47,972 nucleotides of DNA from Caulobacter sp. SLTY (GTDB lineage: Bacteria > Pseudomonadota > Alphaproteobacteria > Caulobacterales > Caulobacteraceae). This document shows, piece by piece, positions 1 through 9,768 of this stretch. The translations under genes and the position numbers were made by a program. The notes below the pieces were generated by a model, which was not told the DNA's origin, searched no databases, and saw nothing but the letters and a program-made list of their open reading frames with translations. Location of the stretch: contig NZ_JAAALA010000034.1 in assembly GCF_009905535.1 (NCBI RefSeq), positions 1 to 47,972 on the forward strand, given 5' to 3'. Position 1 is the first letter of the stretch. Every line of letters starts with the position of its first letter.

Positions 1-1
1 T

Positions 2-301
2 GCCCCGGCCGCAGCCTCCGCCGCCGCCCCGGCCGAAGCCGCCGCGCCCCCTCCGGCGGCCCGCAAGGGCGATGAGGTCAAGTCGCCGATGGTCGGCACC
101 GCCTACCTCCAGCCGCAACCCGGCAGCCCGGCCTTCATCAAGGTCGGCGACAAGGTCGGCGAGGGCCAGACCCTGCTGATCGTCGAAGCCATGAAGACGA
201 TGAACCCGATCCCGGCGCCCCGCGCCGGCACCGTGGTCGAAATCCTGGTCGGCGACGCCCAGCCGGTCGAGTTCGGCCAGCCCCTGGTCGTCATCGAGTA
301 G
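2..301 (+). CDS. accB: Biotin carboxyl carrier protein of acetyl-CoA carboxylase (3' part)
   Basis: This is the C-terminal 99 residues of BCCP; the start lies before the window. The visible part begins with an Ala/Pro-rich flexible linker (about the first 21 residues) and continues into a complete biotinyl domain. The motif EAMKTMN (bases 187-207) carries the lysine that is biotinylated by BirA (Lys codon 196-198). BCCP carries CO2 between the carboxylase AccC and the carboxyltransferase AccAD, the first step of fatty-acid synthesis, in the cytoplasm. The stop is 5 bases before the accC start, so the two genes are surely one operon with fixed stoichiometry. Confidence 0.95.
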   Translation, partial: APAAASAAAPAEAAAPPPAARKGDEVKSPMVGTAYLQPQPGSPAFIKVGDKVGEGQTLLIVEAMKTMNPIPAPRAGTVVEILVGDAQPVEFGQPLVVIE

Positions 302-306
302 CGGCC

Positions 307-1650
307 GTGTTCGACAAGATCCTGATCGCCAACCGGGGCGAAATCGCCCTGCGCATCCACCGCGCCTGCAAGGAGATGGGCATCGCCACCGTGGCCGTCC
401 ATTCCGAGCCTGACCGCAACGGCATGTGGGCCCGCTTGGCCGACGAAAGCGTCTGCATCGGCCCGGCCCCGGCGGCCAAGAGCTATCTCAACATCCCGTC
501 GATCATTGCGGCCGCCGAGATCACCGGCGCCCAGGCGATCCACCCCGGCTACGGCTTCCTGTCGGAAAACGCCCGCTTCGCCGAGATCGTCAATTCGCAC
601 GGCTTCACCTTCATCGGGCCCAAGCCCGAGCACATCCGCATGATGGGCGACAAGATCACCGCCAAACAGGCGGTGAAGGACGCCGGCATCCCCGTGGTCC
701 CCGGCTCCGACGGCGCCGTGACGACGGAAGAAGAAGCCATGGCGGCGGCGGCCGGCATCGGCTTCCCGGTGCTGATCAAGGCGGCCGCCGGCGGCGGCGG
801 CCGGGGCATGAAGGTCGCCCAGACCCAGGAAGACCTCTACGAGGCCGTCTCCACCGCCAGGGCCGAGGCCCGCGCCGCCTTCGGCGACGACGCGGTCTAC
901 ATGGAGCGCTACCTCCAGAAGCCGCGCCACATCGAGCTGCAGGTCGTGGCCGACAGCCACGGCAACGTCGTCCACCTGGGCGAACGCGACTGCTCGCTTC
1001 AGCGCCGCCACCAGAAGGTGCTGGAAGAAGCCCCCTCCCCGGCCCTGACCGCGCCGGAGCGCGAGAAGATCGGCGATACCGTCGTCGAGGCCATCCGCGC
1101 CATCGGCTACCTGGGCGTCGGCACCATCGAGTTTCTGTGGGAAGACGGCGAGTTCTTCTTCATCGAGATGAACACCCGCCTGCAGGTCGAACACCCGGTC
1201 ACCGAGGCTATCACAGGCATCGACCTGGTCCGCGAACAAATCCGCGTCGCCGCGGGCCTGCCGCTCAGCTTCACCCAGGACGATGTTGTCTTCGAAGGCC
1301 ACGCCATCGAATGCCGGATCAACGCCGAGAACCCCCGCACCTTCACCCCCTCACCGGGTAAGGTGACGGACTTCCACGCCCCCGGCGGCTTGGGCGTGCG
1401 CCTCGATAGCGGCCTCTACGCCGGCTACTCGATCCCGCCCTACTACGACTCCCTGGTCGGCAAGCTCATCGTCCACGGCCGGGACCGCGCCGAATGCATC
1501 GCCCGCACCCAGCGGTGCCTGGGCGAAATGGTGGTCAGCGGCATCGAAACCACCATCCCCCTGTTCCAGGACCTGCTCCAGAACGACGAAATCCGCGCCG
1601 GCGACTACAACATCCATTGGCTGGAAAAGTGGATCAAGGCACAGGGGTAA
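307..1650 (+). CDS. accC: Acetyl-CoA carboxylase, biotin carboxylase subunit
   Basis: This enzyme carboxylates the biotin on AccB using ATP and bicarbonate. At 447 residues it has the usual length. The N-terminal domain begins with [15 protein letters not shown], the ATP-grasp glycine loop GGGGRGMK lies near residues 162-169, and the catalytic/metal segment [14 protein letters not shown] is near 287-300, followed by the biotin carboxylase C-terminal domain. The start is a GTG at 307, the only start that gives the conserved N-terminus directly. It follows accB by 5 bases and shares its transcript. No terminator with a T-tract follows; a long inverted repeat lies just downstream. Confidence 0.97.
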   Translation: MFDKILIANRGEIALRIHRACKEMGIATVAVHSEPDRNGMWARLADESVCIGPAPAAKSYLNIPSIIAAAEITGAQAIHPGYGFLSENARFAEIVNSHGFTFIGPKPEHIRMMGDKITAKQAVKDAGIPVVPGSDGAVTTEEEAMAAAAGIGFPVLIKAAAGGGGRGMKVAQTQEDLYEAVSTARAEARAAFGDDAVYMERYLQKPRHIELQVVADSHGNVVHLGERDCSLQRRHQKVLEEAPSPALTAPEREKIGDTVVEAIRAIGYLGVGTIEFLWEDGEFFFIEMNTRLQVEHPVTEAITGIDLVREQIRVAAGLPLSFTQDDVVFEGHAIECRINAENPRTFTPSPGKVTDFHAPGGLGVRLDSGLYAGYSIPPYYDSLVGKLIVHGRDRAECIARTQRCLGEMVVSGIETTIPLFQDLLQNDEIRAGDYNIHWLEKWIKAQG

Positions 1651-1676
1651 GGCCCTGAGTTCATAACAACTTATCC

Positions 1677-1811
1677 GTCATCCCGGACGCCCCACAGGGG
1701 CGATCCGGGACCCAGGCGGGACGGAGCGCCAGCCGCAAAGCTACGTTAAACAGAGAGATCACGCACCCCTGGGTCCCGGCTCTCGGCGCTACGCGCTCCG
1801 GGCGGGATGAC
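1677..1811. repeat. REP-like imperfect inverted repeat, GTCATCC family
   Basis: The 191-base gap between accC and aat contains an imperfect inverted repeat. The left end reads GTCATCCCGG and the right end CCGGGCGGGATGAC. Inside, GATCCGGGACCCAGG faces CCTGGGTCCCGG. It has the form of intergenic palindromic repeats (REP/MITE-like). A second element beginning GTCATCCTGG lies at 40365-40519. It may also slow transcription leaving accC, but there is no T-tract. The function is inference; the symmetry is seen directly. Confidence 0.65.
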
Positions 1812-1842
1812 GGGTGTGTTTGCGCAAGGCTAAGCTGACCGC

Positions 1843-2490
1843 GTGCAAGACGCCTTCACCCCTGAAGACCTGATCGCCTGCTATCGCCGCGGCGTCTTCC
1901 CCATGGCCGACTCCCGAGACGATGAGGGCGTCTTCCTTATCGACCCGCAGCGCCGAGGCGTCCTCCCTCTCGAAGCCTTCCGCCTCCCGACCCGCCTCGC
2001 CCGGACGGTCAGATCAAGCCGCTACGACGTGCGCACAAACACCGCCTTCGCCGAAGTCGTCGCCCTCTGCGCACAGTCGGCGCCAGACCGCGAAGACACC
2101 TGGATCAACCCCACCATCGAGACCCTCTACAGCCAACTCCACCAAAGCGGTCAGGCCCACTCCGTCGAATGCTGGCAGGACGGCGCCCTCGTCGGCGGCC
2201 TCTACGGCGTTTCGCTCGGCGGCGCCTTCTTCGGTGAAAGCATGTTCTCCCGCGGCCGCGACGCCAGCAAGGTGGCTCTGGTCCACCTGGTCGCCCGGCT
2301 CAAGGTCGGCGGCTATCGCCTGTTGGACTGCCAATTCGTCACCGATCACCTCAGCCAGTTCGGTGTCGTCGAAATCCCGCGCGCCGAGTATCATAGAAGA
2401 CTGGCCCACGCCCTTGAAACCACGGGCGATTTCGCCCGCTTCTCAGGTGAACCTCAGGCCGCCTTGCAGGCGATCAGCCAGGCGTCATAG
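1843..2490 (+). CDS. aat: Leucyl/phenylalanyl-tRNA--protein transferase
   Basis: Aat adds Leu or Phe from aminoacyl-tRNA to proteins with N-terminal Arg or Lys, marking them for ClpS-ClpAP degradation (N-degron pathway, cytoplasm). The 215-residue protein has the family signatures [12 protein letters not shown] near residue 9, SVECW near 106, and [19 protein letters not shown] near 115-133, the acetyltransferase-like core. The start is a GTG at 1843; no ATG in frame would keep the conserved N-terminus. It follows accC in the same direction, an order common in alphaproteobacteria. Its last 37 bases overlap the end of the convergent DUF2155 gene. Confidence 0.95.
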   Translation: MQDAFTPEDLIACYRRGVFPMADSRDDEGVFLIDPQRRGVLPLEAFRLPTRLARTVRSSRYDVRTNTAFAEVVALCAQSAPDREDTWINPTIETLYSQLHQSGQAHSVECWQDGALVGGLYGVSLGGAFFGESMFSRGRDASKVALVHLVARLKVGGYRLLDCQFVTDHLSQFGVVEIPRAEYHRRLAHALETTGDFARFSGEPQAALQAISQAS

Positions 2491-3050
2491 ACCGGGTGCT
2501 GCAAGGGGTTCAGCCCCGGCGACGAAGCGAACATCCAGCCCTTGAACACCTGCCGCGTCGGCGGCGCCGGCCGACCCGGTTGCGGCTTGGGCGAGGAATC
2601 GACCAGCACATACGCCGCCGATTCCGGCTCGGTCTCGTCCGGCGCCGCGCTTTCACAAGCCCGCACCGTGAACACCAGCGACTTGTAGCGCACGGACTCC
2701 CCGACCTTCACCTCGAACCGCAGCGTCTCGGCCGTGACCTTGTCCAGCGCCTGGATGATGGCCCAGCCGGCCCGCACCCGCTTCTGAGGCTCCACCGGCT
2801 TGGCGGGAGCCGCCTTGACCTTGGCCGCCGGCTTCTCATCGGGGATCGGCTCGATCGGCACCGGGGTCGGCGCCGTAATCACCGGCGGCGGCGGCGCGAC
2901 GACGGCCGGCGGCGGCTCCTCGGCCGCGGGCGCGCTTGGCGACGCGGGCGGCGTCCTCGGCGCCGGCGCAGGCGCCTGCTGGGCGGCCACCGCCACCGCA
3001 AGCGTCAGGGTCAGGCCCACGGCCCCCGCGACGACGCCCGCCGGTTTCAT
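2454..3050 (-). CDS. DUF2155 exported protein
   Basis: This is a 198-residue protein of unknown function. A signal peptide ([20 protein letters not shown], cut near residue 23) is followed by a long Pro/Ala-rich stretch to about residue 85. The DUF2155 domain then begins near [13 protein letters not shown] and ends in [20 protein letters not shown], the most conserved part of this family. Two cysteines, RACES and the C-terminal IACKAA, could form a disulfide. The start ATG overlaps the stop of the NDUFA12-like gene (ATGA, 3047-3050), so the two are co-translated. In many alphaproteobacteria these two are neighbours of aat; the functional tie is not known. Confidence 0.88.
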   Translation of the reverse strand: MKPAGVVAGAVGLTLTLAVAVAAQQAPAPAPRTPPASPSAPAAEEPPPAVVAPPPPVITAPTPVPIEPIPDEKPAAKVKAAPAKPVEPQKRVRAGWAIIQALDKVTAETLRFEVKVGESVRYKSLVFTVRACESAAPDETEPESAAYVLVDSSPKPQPGRPAPPTRQVFKGWMFASSPGLNPLQHPVYDAWLIACKAA

Positions 3051-3445
3051 TCCGGCGTCCAGGGCAGGTAGTCGCCGGTCGCCTTGTCCCGCTGGCCGTC
3101 GCCGGAGATCGAGCCCTTCGGACGCCAGGCATAGACCGTCCCGGTCAGGTTGGGCCGGTGCTCCTTCTCCCAGCTGCGTCGCGGCAGCGGGGCGATGGTC
3201 GGCGGCTCGTCGAACGTGTAGCGCAGCCAGCCGTGCCAGTCGGGCGGCACCTTAGAGGCCTCGGCGTAGCCGTTATAGATCACCCAGCGGCGCTTGCGCC
3301 CGACGTCGTAGCTGTCCTTGTCGTCCCGCGCTTCGTAGTAGGTGTTGCCGAACTCATCCTGCCCCACCTTCACGCCCCGGCGCTTGATATGCAGGGCCTG
3401 GCCCAGCGTCACGCCGTTCCACCAGGTAAAGATCGCTTTCAGCAC
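3047..3445 (-). CDS. NADH:ubiquinone oxidoreductase subunit NDUFA12-like
   Basis: This 132-residue protein belongs to the NDUFA12/B17.2 family, an accessory subunit of respiratory complex I in mitochondria and alphaproteobacteria. The family core is clear: FTWWNGVTLGQAL near residue 6, GQDEFGNTYYEAR near 28, RRWVIYNGYAEASKVPPDWH near 51, and a C-terminal RPKGSISGDGQR. Beginning at GTG 3445 gives MLKAIFTWW; upstream codons in the open frame run into a repeat and look non-coding. The gene is first of a two-gene unit with the DUF2155 gene (4-base overlap). No other complex I genes are in the window, as is usual for this subunit. Confidence 0.9.
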   Translation of the reverse strand: MLKAIFTWWNGVTLGQALHIKRRGVKVGQDEFGNTYYEARDDKDSYDVGRKRRWVIYNGYAEASKVPPDWHGWLRYTFDEPPTIAPLPRRSWEKEHRPNLTGTVYAWRPKGSISGDGQRDKATGDYLPWTPE

Positions 3446-3515
3446 AACAGAATCCGTATCGCGGGAGGGGCCGATTTCGCGGCGGACAATAGTGGGCGAT
3501 GGGGGAAAGGGGAAG

Positions 3516-3710
3516 CATTCCTTCTCCCGCCTGCCGGGAGAAGGTGGCCCAGCGAAGCCTCGGCAAAGAAGGGTCGGATGAGGGCCGCGCCGGCTCGGAA
3601 CGACGTCCCGCGTTCTGGCCCAATTAGCACTGTCCAACCTTCCACTGCCGGCGCTGCCCTCAACCGTCGGCTTCGCCGCCACCTTCTCCTGGCAAGCGGG
3701 AGAAGAATCC
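3516..3710. repeat. Long imperfect inverted repeat (CCTTCTCCCG family)
   Basis: This fills most of the 374-base gap 3446-3819, in which I see no gene. Each arm begins with a short palindrome: CCTTCTCCCG / CGGGAGAAGG at 3520-3544, and CTTCTCC / GGGAGAAG at 3683-3704. The arms as a whole are related as inverted copies: 3516-3600, and the reverse complement of 3640-3710, share in order TTCTCCCGC, GAGAAGGTGGC, GCGAAGCC, TGAGGGC and GCGCCGGC. The spacer is about 40 bases. This is the layout of a small non-autonomous palindromic repeat. Short spurious open frames cross it on both strands and were left out. Confidence 0.65.
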
Positions 3711-3819
3711 GGAGAAACCCCAACATCTTGTGGATGACACCTCGTCGCACCCCATCATCTATTGCCCACACCCCACCGCAGTCCTACCCTGCCGCCACCA
3801 GCGTGGGAGCACCAGTCGT

Positions 3820-6351
3820 ATGCGTTTCGAGCGCCGTCGCGCCAAGGCCGCGGGTCCGGAGGTCGAGCTTCGCACCCTTGAGGGCGCCAACGACCTGACG
3901 GGCGTCCTGGCCCCGCGCAACTGGCCGTCCGCCCGTGTCCAGGCCTGGGCCGACTGGGCCCAGACCGTGCCCGAACCGACCGCGGCGCCCGAAGACCTGC
4001 CCAACGTCCTCCACCAGCCGCTGCCCAATGCCGGCCTCCTCAACGGCGGCCCAGCCCGAAAGGCCCAGGACCTGGCCCAGCGGGGCTGGACGGCCGGCCT
4101 GTTCGCCCGGCCCACCGATGCCGGCGCCTTCCGCGACGAGCTGTTCGCCCTCCTCTGCCAAGGCATGGCCGCCCTCGCCTCGCCGGTTCGCGGCCCCCTG
4201 CCGGTCATCGACCTGGCCGACCCCGCCGCTGACCGGGCGATCGCCGCCTTCGCCGCTCAGGTCGCGGCCCATGATTTGACCGCGCCGGCCCTGCGCACCG
4301 TCACAGACCGCCTTGCCGCCGTGGCCGATGCCGTCCGCCGCTGTGAGGGCGACGCTTCGGCCTGTGGCGACCCGGCCGCCAACCCCGCCCTGGCCCGCAT
4401 GGCCCGCGCCGCCCGAGCCGCCGGGGCCAGCGACGCCGCCATCTCCGACGCCATCGGCGCCGGCCTCTGCGGCCTGGCCATCACCGCTCCCACCGCCGAG
4501 CCCGGGCCCCGCCCCGCCTGTATCCTGCTGGCCGCCGACACCCAGCTGCGCCGCGAGCGCGACCTCGCCGCCCTCGGCTGGCGCACCGGCGCCGCCACCC
4601 TGGCCCTCTCGGCCGCAGACGCCGCCGCCCTCGCCGCCCGCCCTGCCGGCCTCGTCGCCGCCCTCGATCTCTGCGCGTTCCAGGACGAGGCGGCGTTCGA
4701 TACGCCCGGGTTCGAGGCCGCCGCCCGCCTGTTGGCCGCCGCCCTGCGCCTCGACGCCGGGCCGGACGCCCCCGCCACCCTGACCCTGACCGGAACCGCC
4801 GCCGTCCTCGTCGCCCGAGGCCTGGCCTACGACAGCGATGAGGCCCGCGCCGCCGCCGCCGACCTGTGGAGCCGCGCCGTCTCCGCCGCCGGGGGCCTGG
4901 TCGAGGTCGCCCCGCTGGAAGACGCCGGCCTCACCCTGCGCCTCGCCGCCTCTTCCGCGGCGGCCGAACCTTGGACCGGTCCCGTCACCCGGGCCGAGAC
5001 AGAGGACGGCGAGGTCATCAATGTCCTCGCCGCCCCGGCCCTCACCGCCCTCCAGGCCCTTGGCGAAGACCCCGACGCCCTGCGCCTGGCCTTGCTGGGT
5101 CGCCGCGACCTGGACGAGGCGCCGCACGTCAACACCGCCGCCCTTACCGCGCTCGGCTTCACCGTCCTCGAACTCGAAGCCGTCCACGCCGTCCTGCCCC
5201 TGGTCAGCGACCTGCGCCACGCCTTCGCCCCCTTGGTGGTCGGCGAGGGCTTCGTCCGCGACGTGCTGGGCGCCACGCCGGAGGCCCTGGCGGAGCCCGG
5301 CTTCGACACCTTGGCCCTGGCCGGCTTCTCCGACCGCCAGGTCGCCGAGGCCGCCGCCTACATCCTCGGCTCCCCCGACCTCGCCGCCGCCGACCTGTCC
5401 CCGGCCGCCCGCGCCCTGCTGACCCCCGACCAGCCCTTGGAGGCCCGACTGGCCATGCAGGCCGCCATCGAGGACGCCTGCGGCGCGCCTGGGATCTTAC
5501 GCCTGCCCCTGGCCTTCAACGCCCTGCCGTCGGAAGCCGCCCTGATCCAGGCCCAGGCCCTCGCCGGCGGTGTCCGCGCCCTGCGCCTGGACCGCGCCCC
5601 GGCTCCGTTCGGCCACAGCCTGGCCATCCCGGACGAAACCGCCGCTACGCCCAAGCCGGAAATCCAGGAGCGCATCGTCGAGCGGGTCGTCGAGCGCGAC
5701 CGCATCCGCCGCAAGCTGCCCGACCGCCGCAAGGGCTATATCCAGAAGGCCGCTGTCGGCGGGCATAAGGTCTATCTGCACACCGGCGAATATGATGATG
5801 GCGAGCTCGGCGAGATCTTCATCGACATGCACAAAGAGGGCGCCGCCTTCCGCAGCGTGATGAACAACTTCGCCATCGCGATCAGCATCGGCCTGCAATA
5901 CGGCGTGCCGCTCGAGGAGTTCGTCGACGCCTTCGTCTTCACCCGTTTCGAGCCCGCCGGCCCGGTGACCGGCAACGACACCATCCGCAGCGCCACCTCC
6001 ATCCTGGACTACGTGTTCCGCGAACTGGGCGTCAGCTACCTCGGCCGAAGCGACCTCTCCAACGCCGACGAAGACGCCCAGCCCCTCAACGCCGACGGCC
6101 TCGGCCGTGGCAAGGCCGACGACGCTCTGGCCTTTGAATCCGAGCCCCAGCCCGCCAGCCGTTTCATCTCCAAGGGCTTCAGCCGAGGCGCCGCGCCCGA
6201 CAACCTCGTCTTCCTACCCTTCGGCAAGCGCCCCGGCGAAACTGTCATCGAACACACCCGCGCCGCCAGCGTCTGTCCCGCTTGCGGCGACCAGTCCGTC
6301 TTCCATGGCGTCTGCGACACCTGCGGCGCGGTGGCGGACGCGGCCTCCTAG
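3820..6351 (+). CDS. NrdJ-like ribonucleotide reductase pseudoenzyme with TSCPD domain
   Basis: The 843-residue protein ends in a strongly conserved NrdJ C-terminal region (residues ~630-790), with [58 protein letters not shown] and [13 protein letters not shown]. Upstream it follows NrdJ order in decayed form: [19 protein letters not shown] (~91), [19 protein letters not shown] (~180), [11 protein letters not shown] (~334), [19 protein letters not shown] (~398) and [16 protein letters not shown] (~463). The active-site NPCxE motif and the PTGTIG-type loop are absent, so reductase activity is very unlikely. Four cysteines near the end (CPAC and CDTC, ~819-835) resemble the NrdJ tail without its final pair. 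I chose ATG 3820 because a GGGAG site lies just upstream; the frame is open to 3730 but leads into the repeat. The alignment is from memory of NrdJ; the role is unknown. Confidence 0.8.
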   Translation: MRFERRRAKAAGPEVELRTLEGANDLTGVLAPRNWPSARVQAWADWAQTVPEPTAAPEDLPNVLHQPLPNAGLLNGGPARKAQDLAQRGWTAGLFARPTDAGAFRDELFALLCQGMAALASPVRGPLPVIDLADPAADRAIAAFAAQVAAHDLTAPALRTVTDRLAAVADAVRRCEGDASACGDPAANPALARMARAARAAGASDAAISDAIGAGLCGLAITAPTAEPGPRPACILLAADTQLRRERDLAALGWRTGAATLALSAADAAALAARPAGLVAALDLCAFQDEAAFDTPGFEAAARLLAAALRLDAGPDAPATLTLTGTAAVLVARGLAYDSDEARAAAADLWSRAVSAAGGLVEVAPLEDAGLTLRLAASSAAAEPWTGPVTRAETEDGEVINVLAAPALTALQALGEDPDALRLALLGRRDLDEAPHVNTAALTALGFTVLELEAVHAVLPLVSDLRHAFAPLVVGEGFVRDVLGATPEALAEPGFDTLALAGFSDRQVAEAAAYILGSPDLAAADLSPAARALLTPDQPLEARLAMQAAIEDACGAPGILRLPLAFNALPSEAALIQAQALAGGVRALRLDRAPAPFGHSLAIPDETAATPKPEIQERIVERVVERDRIRRKLPDRRKGYIQKAAVGGHKVYLHTGEYDDGELGEIFIDMHKEGAAFRSVMNNFAIAISIGLQYGVPLEEFVDAFVFTRFEPAGPVTGNDTIRSATSILDYVFRELGVSYLGRSDLSNADEDAQPLNADGLGRGKADDALAFESEPQPASRFISKGFSRGAAPDNLVFLPFGKRPGETVIEHTRAASVCPACGDQSVFHGVCDTCGAVADAAS

Positions 6352-6357
6352 GGCATC

Positions 6358-6376
6358 GGTTGCGCGCAGCGCAACC
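6358..6376 (+). terminator. Possible transcription stop hairpin after the NrdJ-like gene
   Basis: GGTTGCGC-GCA-GCGCAACC forms a perfect 8-bp stem seven bases after the stop codon. No T-tract follows, so an intrinsic terminator is only possible. The rest of the gap to 6569 holds no convincing gene. Confidence 0.35.
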
Positions 6377-6569
6377 TGTCCTCGGTCAGCACCAGCGGCC
6401 GACCGGCCCTCGGCCCAGCCGCGCTACCACCAACCTGCCAACCGGCTGGATCCAGCCCACTTCCACCGCCGGCGCCGACCGGGGACAGCTAGGCCGCTGC
6501 GCGCCCAACCGGTCCCCTTCTTGCAGCGTTAACGGGACTTAGACCCCTGTCGTGCCAGGATGCTCCGCC

Positions 6570-7052
6570 ATGAAACGCCTCCTCGTCCTCGTCACCGCCC
6601 TGGCCATCGCCACGCCGGCCATCGCCCAGAACGGCGGCCAGATCAGCCGCGTGCGTGCCGGGGCCAGCTGTCCGGGGTGCAACCTGTTCCAGGGCGACTT
6701 CACCGGCATGGAACGACGTGGCCAGAACCTGTCCCGCGCCCGCCTTCGCCAGGCTAGCCTGACGGCCGTGGTGATGAACCGGGCTAATTTTTCCGGCGCC
6801 GACATGCGCGACGTCGACGCATCGGCCTCGACCTTCGCCGGGGCCAGCTTTGCTGGGGCCAACCTGACCAACGCCAACTTTGTCGGCAGCTACCTTCAGG
6901 GCGCCAACTTCCGGGGGGCGAACCTGTCGGGCGCCGTCTTTTCCGGCGCGGAGATGAACCGCGCCGTCGGTCTCACCCAGCGCCAACTCGACCAGGCCTG
7001 CGGCGACGAGACTACCCAGCTGCCCGCGGGCCTGCGCATCCCGCGCTGCTGA
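6570..7052 (+). CDS. Exported pentapeptide-repeat protein (short)
   Basis: This 160-residue protein has a signal peptide (MKRLLVLVTALAIATPAIA, cut before QNG) and then a pentapeptide-repeat right-handed beta-helix, with units such as ANFSG, ADMRD, ASFAG, ANLTN, ANFRG and ANLSG at residues ~70-135. The helix is bracketed by cysteines: CPGC just before it and, after it, a cap reading LTQRQLDQAC ... LPAGLRIPRC. The next gene has the same plan, which suggests duplication. It should act in the periplasm; the ligand or partner is unknown. Start ATG 6570 is the one that exposes the signal peptide. Confidence 0.85.
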   Translation: MKRLLVLVTALAIATPAIAQNGGQISRVRAGASCPGCNLFQGDFTGMERRGQNLSRARLRQASLTAVVMNRANFSGADMRDVDASASTFAGASFAGANLTNANFVGSYLQGANFRGANLSGAVFSGAEMNRAVGLTQRQLDQACGDETTQLPAGLRIPRC

Positions 7053-7135
7053 CCCCCGAGGCAAACAGGGGAAAACCCAATCCTTACCGCGAATTAAGTG
7101 GCGTCCTTGACGGGGCGGGGGCACACAGGACGGCG

Positions 7136-7993
7136 ATGAACAAGCTCGTGCTCGCTCTTTCCGCCCTGGTTCTCGCGATGGCCGCTGCCGGCGCCGCCGA
7201 GGCCCGGGTCATCCCCGACGACAAGGACATCCCGCGCCAGCTGTCGTTCGGCGGCGCCTGCCGCAACTGCGATCTGTCCGGCAAGAAGCTGGTCAACGCC
7301 CGCTTCCAGGGGGCCGATTTCGGCGGCGCCACCCTGATCCGCGCCGACATGCGCGGCGCCAGCTTCATCGGCTCCAACTTCCAGGCCGCCCACATGGCCG
7401 ACAGTGACCTGCGCGGCGCGGAGATGATGGGCACCAACTTTTCCTTCGCCGACTTCTCGGGCGCGGAACTCGACGGGGTCGAGGCGGCCGGGGCAGTGTT
7501 CCAGAAGGCCAACCTGACCCGAGCCAGCTTCAAGGGCGCCGAACTGCCGGCGGTCAATTTCGCCTTCGCGAACCTGAACAGCGCCAGCTTCCGGGGCGCG
7601 GAGATGCCCCACGCCCAGTTGAACAAGGTCACGGCGATCGGGACTGACTTCCGAAACGCCGAACTGAACGGCGCCAATCTGACGTTCGGCCGGTTCGACG
7701 GCGCCAGCTTCCGCGGCGCCGATCTGACCCGCGCCCATCTGACCAAGGCCAGCTTCGCCGGCGCAGACTTCCGCGGCGCCGATCTGGACGGCGCCTTCCT
7801 CGGCATGGCGGACCTCTCGGGCGCCAAGGGCCTGACCCAGGATCAGATTGACGAGGCCTGCTCCGACCAGGGCACCAAGTTGCCGCGCGGCCTGGTCCCC
7901 CGGCACTGCAAGGGGCACCGGCTGATCATCGTGCAGAAAACCCCAAGGGCGCCGCCTGCCCCGCCAACGCCCCCCCGGCCGCCGCGGAACTAG
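7136..7993 (+). CDS. Exported pentapeptide-repeat protein (long)
   Basis: This 285-residue protein is built like its upstream neighbour: a signal peptide ([20 protein letters not shown], cut near AEA), a CRNC pair near residue 42, then about twice as many pentapeptide units ([50 protein letters not shown]) to residue ~235. The cap [10 protein letters not shown] ... [10 protein letters not shown] follows, then a Pro-rich tail ending PPRPPRN. The repeat predicts a periplasmic beta-helix. The 83-base gap to the first gene may hold its own promoter. The last 4 bases overlap the convergent aspS. Confidence 0.85.
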   Translation: MNKLVLALSALVLAMAAAGAAEARVIPDDKDIPRQLSFGGACRNCDLSGKKLVNARFQGADFGGATLIRADMRGASFIGSNFQAAHMADSDLRGAEMMGTNFSFADFSGAELDGVEAAGAVFQKANLTRASFKGAELPAVNFAFANLNSASFRGAEMPHAQLNKVTAIGTDFRNAELNGANLTFGRFDGASFRGADLTRAHLTKASFAGADFRGADLDGAFLGMADLSGAKGLTQDQIDEACSDQGTKLPRGLVPRHCKGHRLIIVQKTPRAPPAPPTPPRPPRN

Positions 7994-9768
7994 GCTTTAA
8001 TCGGCGGGGCCAGCCGGATGTGCAGCTCCTTTAGCTGCCGATCCTCGACCTCCGACGGCGCATTCATCAGCAGGTCCTGGCCCTGCTGGTTCAGCGGGAA
8101 GGCGATGACCTCGCGGATAGCCGTCTGGCCGGCCAGCAGCATGACGATCCGGTCGATGCCCGGCGCCAGCCCACCGTGCGGCGGGGCCCCGTAGCGGAAG
8201 GCGTTCAGCATGCCGCCGAACTGGTCCTCGACCACGTCGGCGCCGTAGCCGGCGATCTCGAAGGCCTTCAGCATGATCTCCGGCTTGTGGTTCCGGATTG
8301 CGCCGGAGCACAGCTCGTAGCCGTTGCAGACGATGTCGTACTGGTAGGCCAGGATATCGAGCGGGTCCTTGGTCTCCAGCGCCTCCAGCTCGCCCTGCGG
8401 CATCGAGAAGGGGTTGTGGCTGAAGTCGACCTTCTTCTCTTCGTCCGACCATTCGAACATCGGGAAGTCGACGATCCAGCAGAACTCGAACCGCCCCTCG
8501 TCGATCAGCTTCAGCTCCGTGCCCACGCGGGTGCGGGCCGAACCGGCGAACTTGTAGAAGACCTTCGGATCCCCGGCGACGAAGAAGGCCGCGTCGCCCT
8601 CGCCCAGCCCCAGGCTGTTCATCAGGGCCTGGGTCTTATCCTCGCCCAGGTTCTTGGCGATCGGCCCGCCCCATGTGTTCTGGTCGGCGCTCCAGAAGAT
8701 GTAGCCCAGGCCCGGCTGGCCCTCGCCCTGCGCCCAGCTGTTCATGCGATCGCAGAAGGCGCGGCTGCCGCCGCCCGGCGCCGGCACGGCCCAGACCGCG
8801 TTCTTCTCGGTCTCCAGGATCCGGGCGAACAGGCCAAAGCCGCCGCCCCGGAAGTGGTTGGAGACTTCCGACATCTTGATCGGGTTGCGGGTGTCCGGCT
8901 TGTCCGAGCCGTACCAGGCGATGGAGTCGCGATAGGCGATGCGCGGGAACGGATAAGGCGTCACCGGCTTGCCGTCGGCGAACTCTTCGAACACCCCGTG
9001 CATCACCGGCTCGATGGCCGCGAACACGTCCTCCTGGGTCACGAAGCTCATCTCGACATCGAGCTGGTAGAATTCCAGGCTGCGGTCGGCCCGCAGGTCC
9101 TCGTCCCGGAAGCAGGGGGCGATCTGGAAGTAGCGGTCGAAGCCGGAGACCATCAGCAGCTGCTTGAACTGCTGCGGCGCCTGCGGCAGGGCGTAGAACT
9201 TGCTGGGGTGCAGCCGCGACGGCACCAGGAAGTCCCGCGCGCCTTCCGGCGACGAAGCCGTCAGGATCGGCGTCTGGTACTCCAGGAACCCCTGCCCCAC
9301 CATCCGCTTGCGGATGCTGTCGATGACCTTGGAACGCAGGATGATGTTCTTGTGTAGCGTCTCGCGCCGCAGGTCGAGGTAGCGGTGCTTCAGCCGGATT
9401 TCCTCTGGGTAATCGGGCTCCCCGAACACCGGCAGCGGCAGTTCGGCGGCTTCCGACAGCACCTCGACGGCGCTCACCCGCACCTCGACCTCACCGGTCG
9501 GCAGGCCGGGGTTCACCGTCTCGGGCGTCCGCGCCACAACCTCGCCATCCACCCGGATCACGCTCTCGGCCCGCAGCCGTTCCACGGTCTCGAACCCGGG
9601 CGTGCCCGGATGCAGCACCAGCTGGGTCAGGCCGTAGTGGTCCCGCAGGTCGATAAACAGCAGCCCGCCATGGTCGCGCTTGCGATGGATCCAGCCGGAC
9701 AGCCGCGCGGCGGCGCCGGTGTCGGTGGCGCGCAGGGCGCCGCAGGTATGGGTGCGGTAGGCGTGCAT
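7990..9768 (-). CDS. aspS: Aspartyl-tRNA synthetase
   Basis: AspRS charges tRNA-Asp (in some bacteria also tRNA-Asn) in the cytoplasm. The 592 residues contain the N-terminal OB-fold anticodon domain ([20 protein letters not shown]), class II motif 2 ([12 protein letters not shown]), the bacterial GAD insertion, and motif 3 ([15 protein letters not shown]) near the end. The start ATG at 9768 gives [12 protein letters not shown], the standard beginning; the frame is open 16 codons further but without conserved sequence. It is transcribed away from hdaA across a 174-base gap. No amidotransferase genes are in view, so discrimination cannot be judged. Confidence 0.96.
   Translation of the reverse strand: MHAYRTHTCGALRATDTGAAARLSGWIHRKRDHGGLLFIDLRDHYGLTQLVLHPGTPGFETVERLRAESVIRVDGEVVARTPETVNPGLPTGEVEVRVSAVEVLSEAAELPLPVFGEPDYPEEIRLKHRYLDLRRETLHKNIILRSKVIDSIRKRMVGQGFLEYQTPILTASSPEGARDFLVPSRLHPSKFYALPQAPQQFKQLLMVSGFDRYFQIAPCFRDEDLRADRSLEFYQLDVEMSFVTQEDVFAAIEPVMHGVFEEFADGKPVTPYPFPRIAYRDSIAWYGSDKPDTRNPIKMSEVSNHFRGGGFGLFARILETEKNAVWAVPAPGGGSRAFCDRMNSWAQGEGQPGLGYIFWSADQNTWGGPIAKNLGEDKTQALMNSLGLGEGDAAFFVAGDPKVFYKFAGSARTRVGTELKLIDEGRFEFCWIVDFPMFEWSDEEKKVDFSHNPFSMPQGELEALETKDPLDILAYQYDIVCNGYELCSGAIRNHKPEIMLKAFEIAGYGADVVEDQFGGMLNAFRYGAPPHGGLAPGIDRIVMLLAGQTAIREVIAFPLNQQGQDLLMNAPSEVEDRQLKELHIRLAPPIKA

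Noticed and set aside
3784..5220. A 478-residue Gly-rich frame antisense to the NrdJ-like gene
   Set aside because: Nearly all Gly/Ala/Gln repeats caused by codon bias; the plus strand carries the recognisable NrdJ region in one unbroken frame.
6352..6569. Short frames in the gap before the first pentapeptide gene
   Set aside because: Three frames give Pro/Arg/Thr-rich peptides with no ribosome site or similarity; treated as non-coding.
7053..7135. CCCC...GGGGAAAA hairpin after the first pentapeptide gene
   Set aside because: A four-base stem is too weak to call a terminator.
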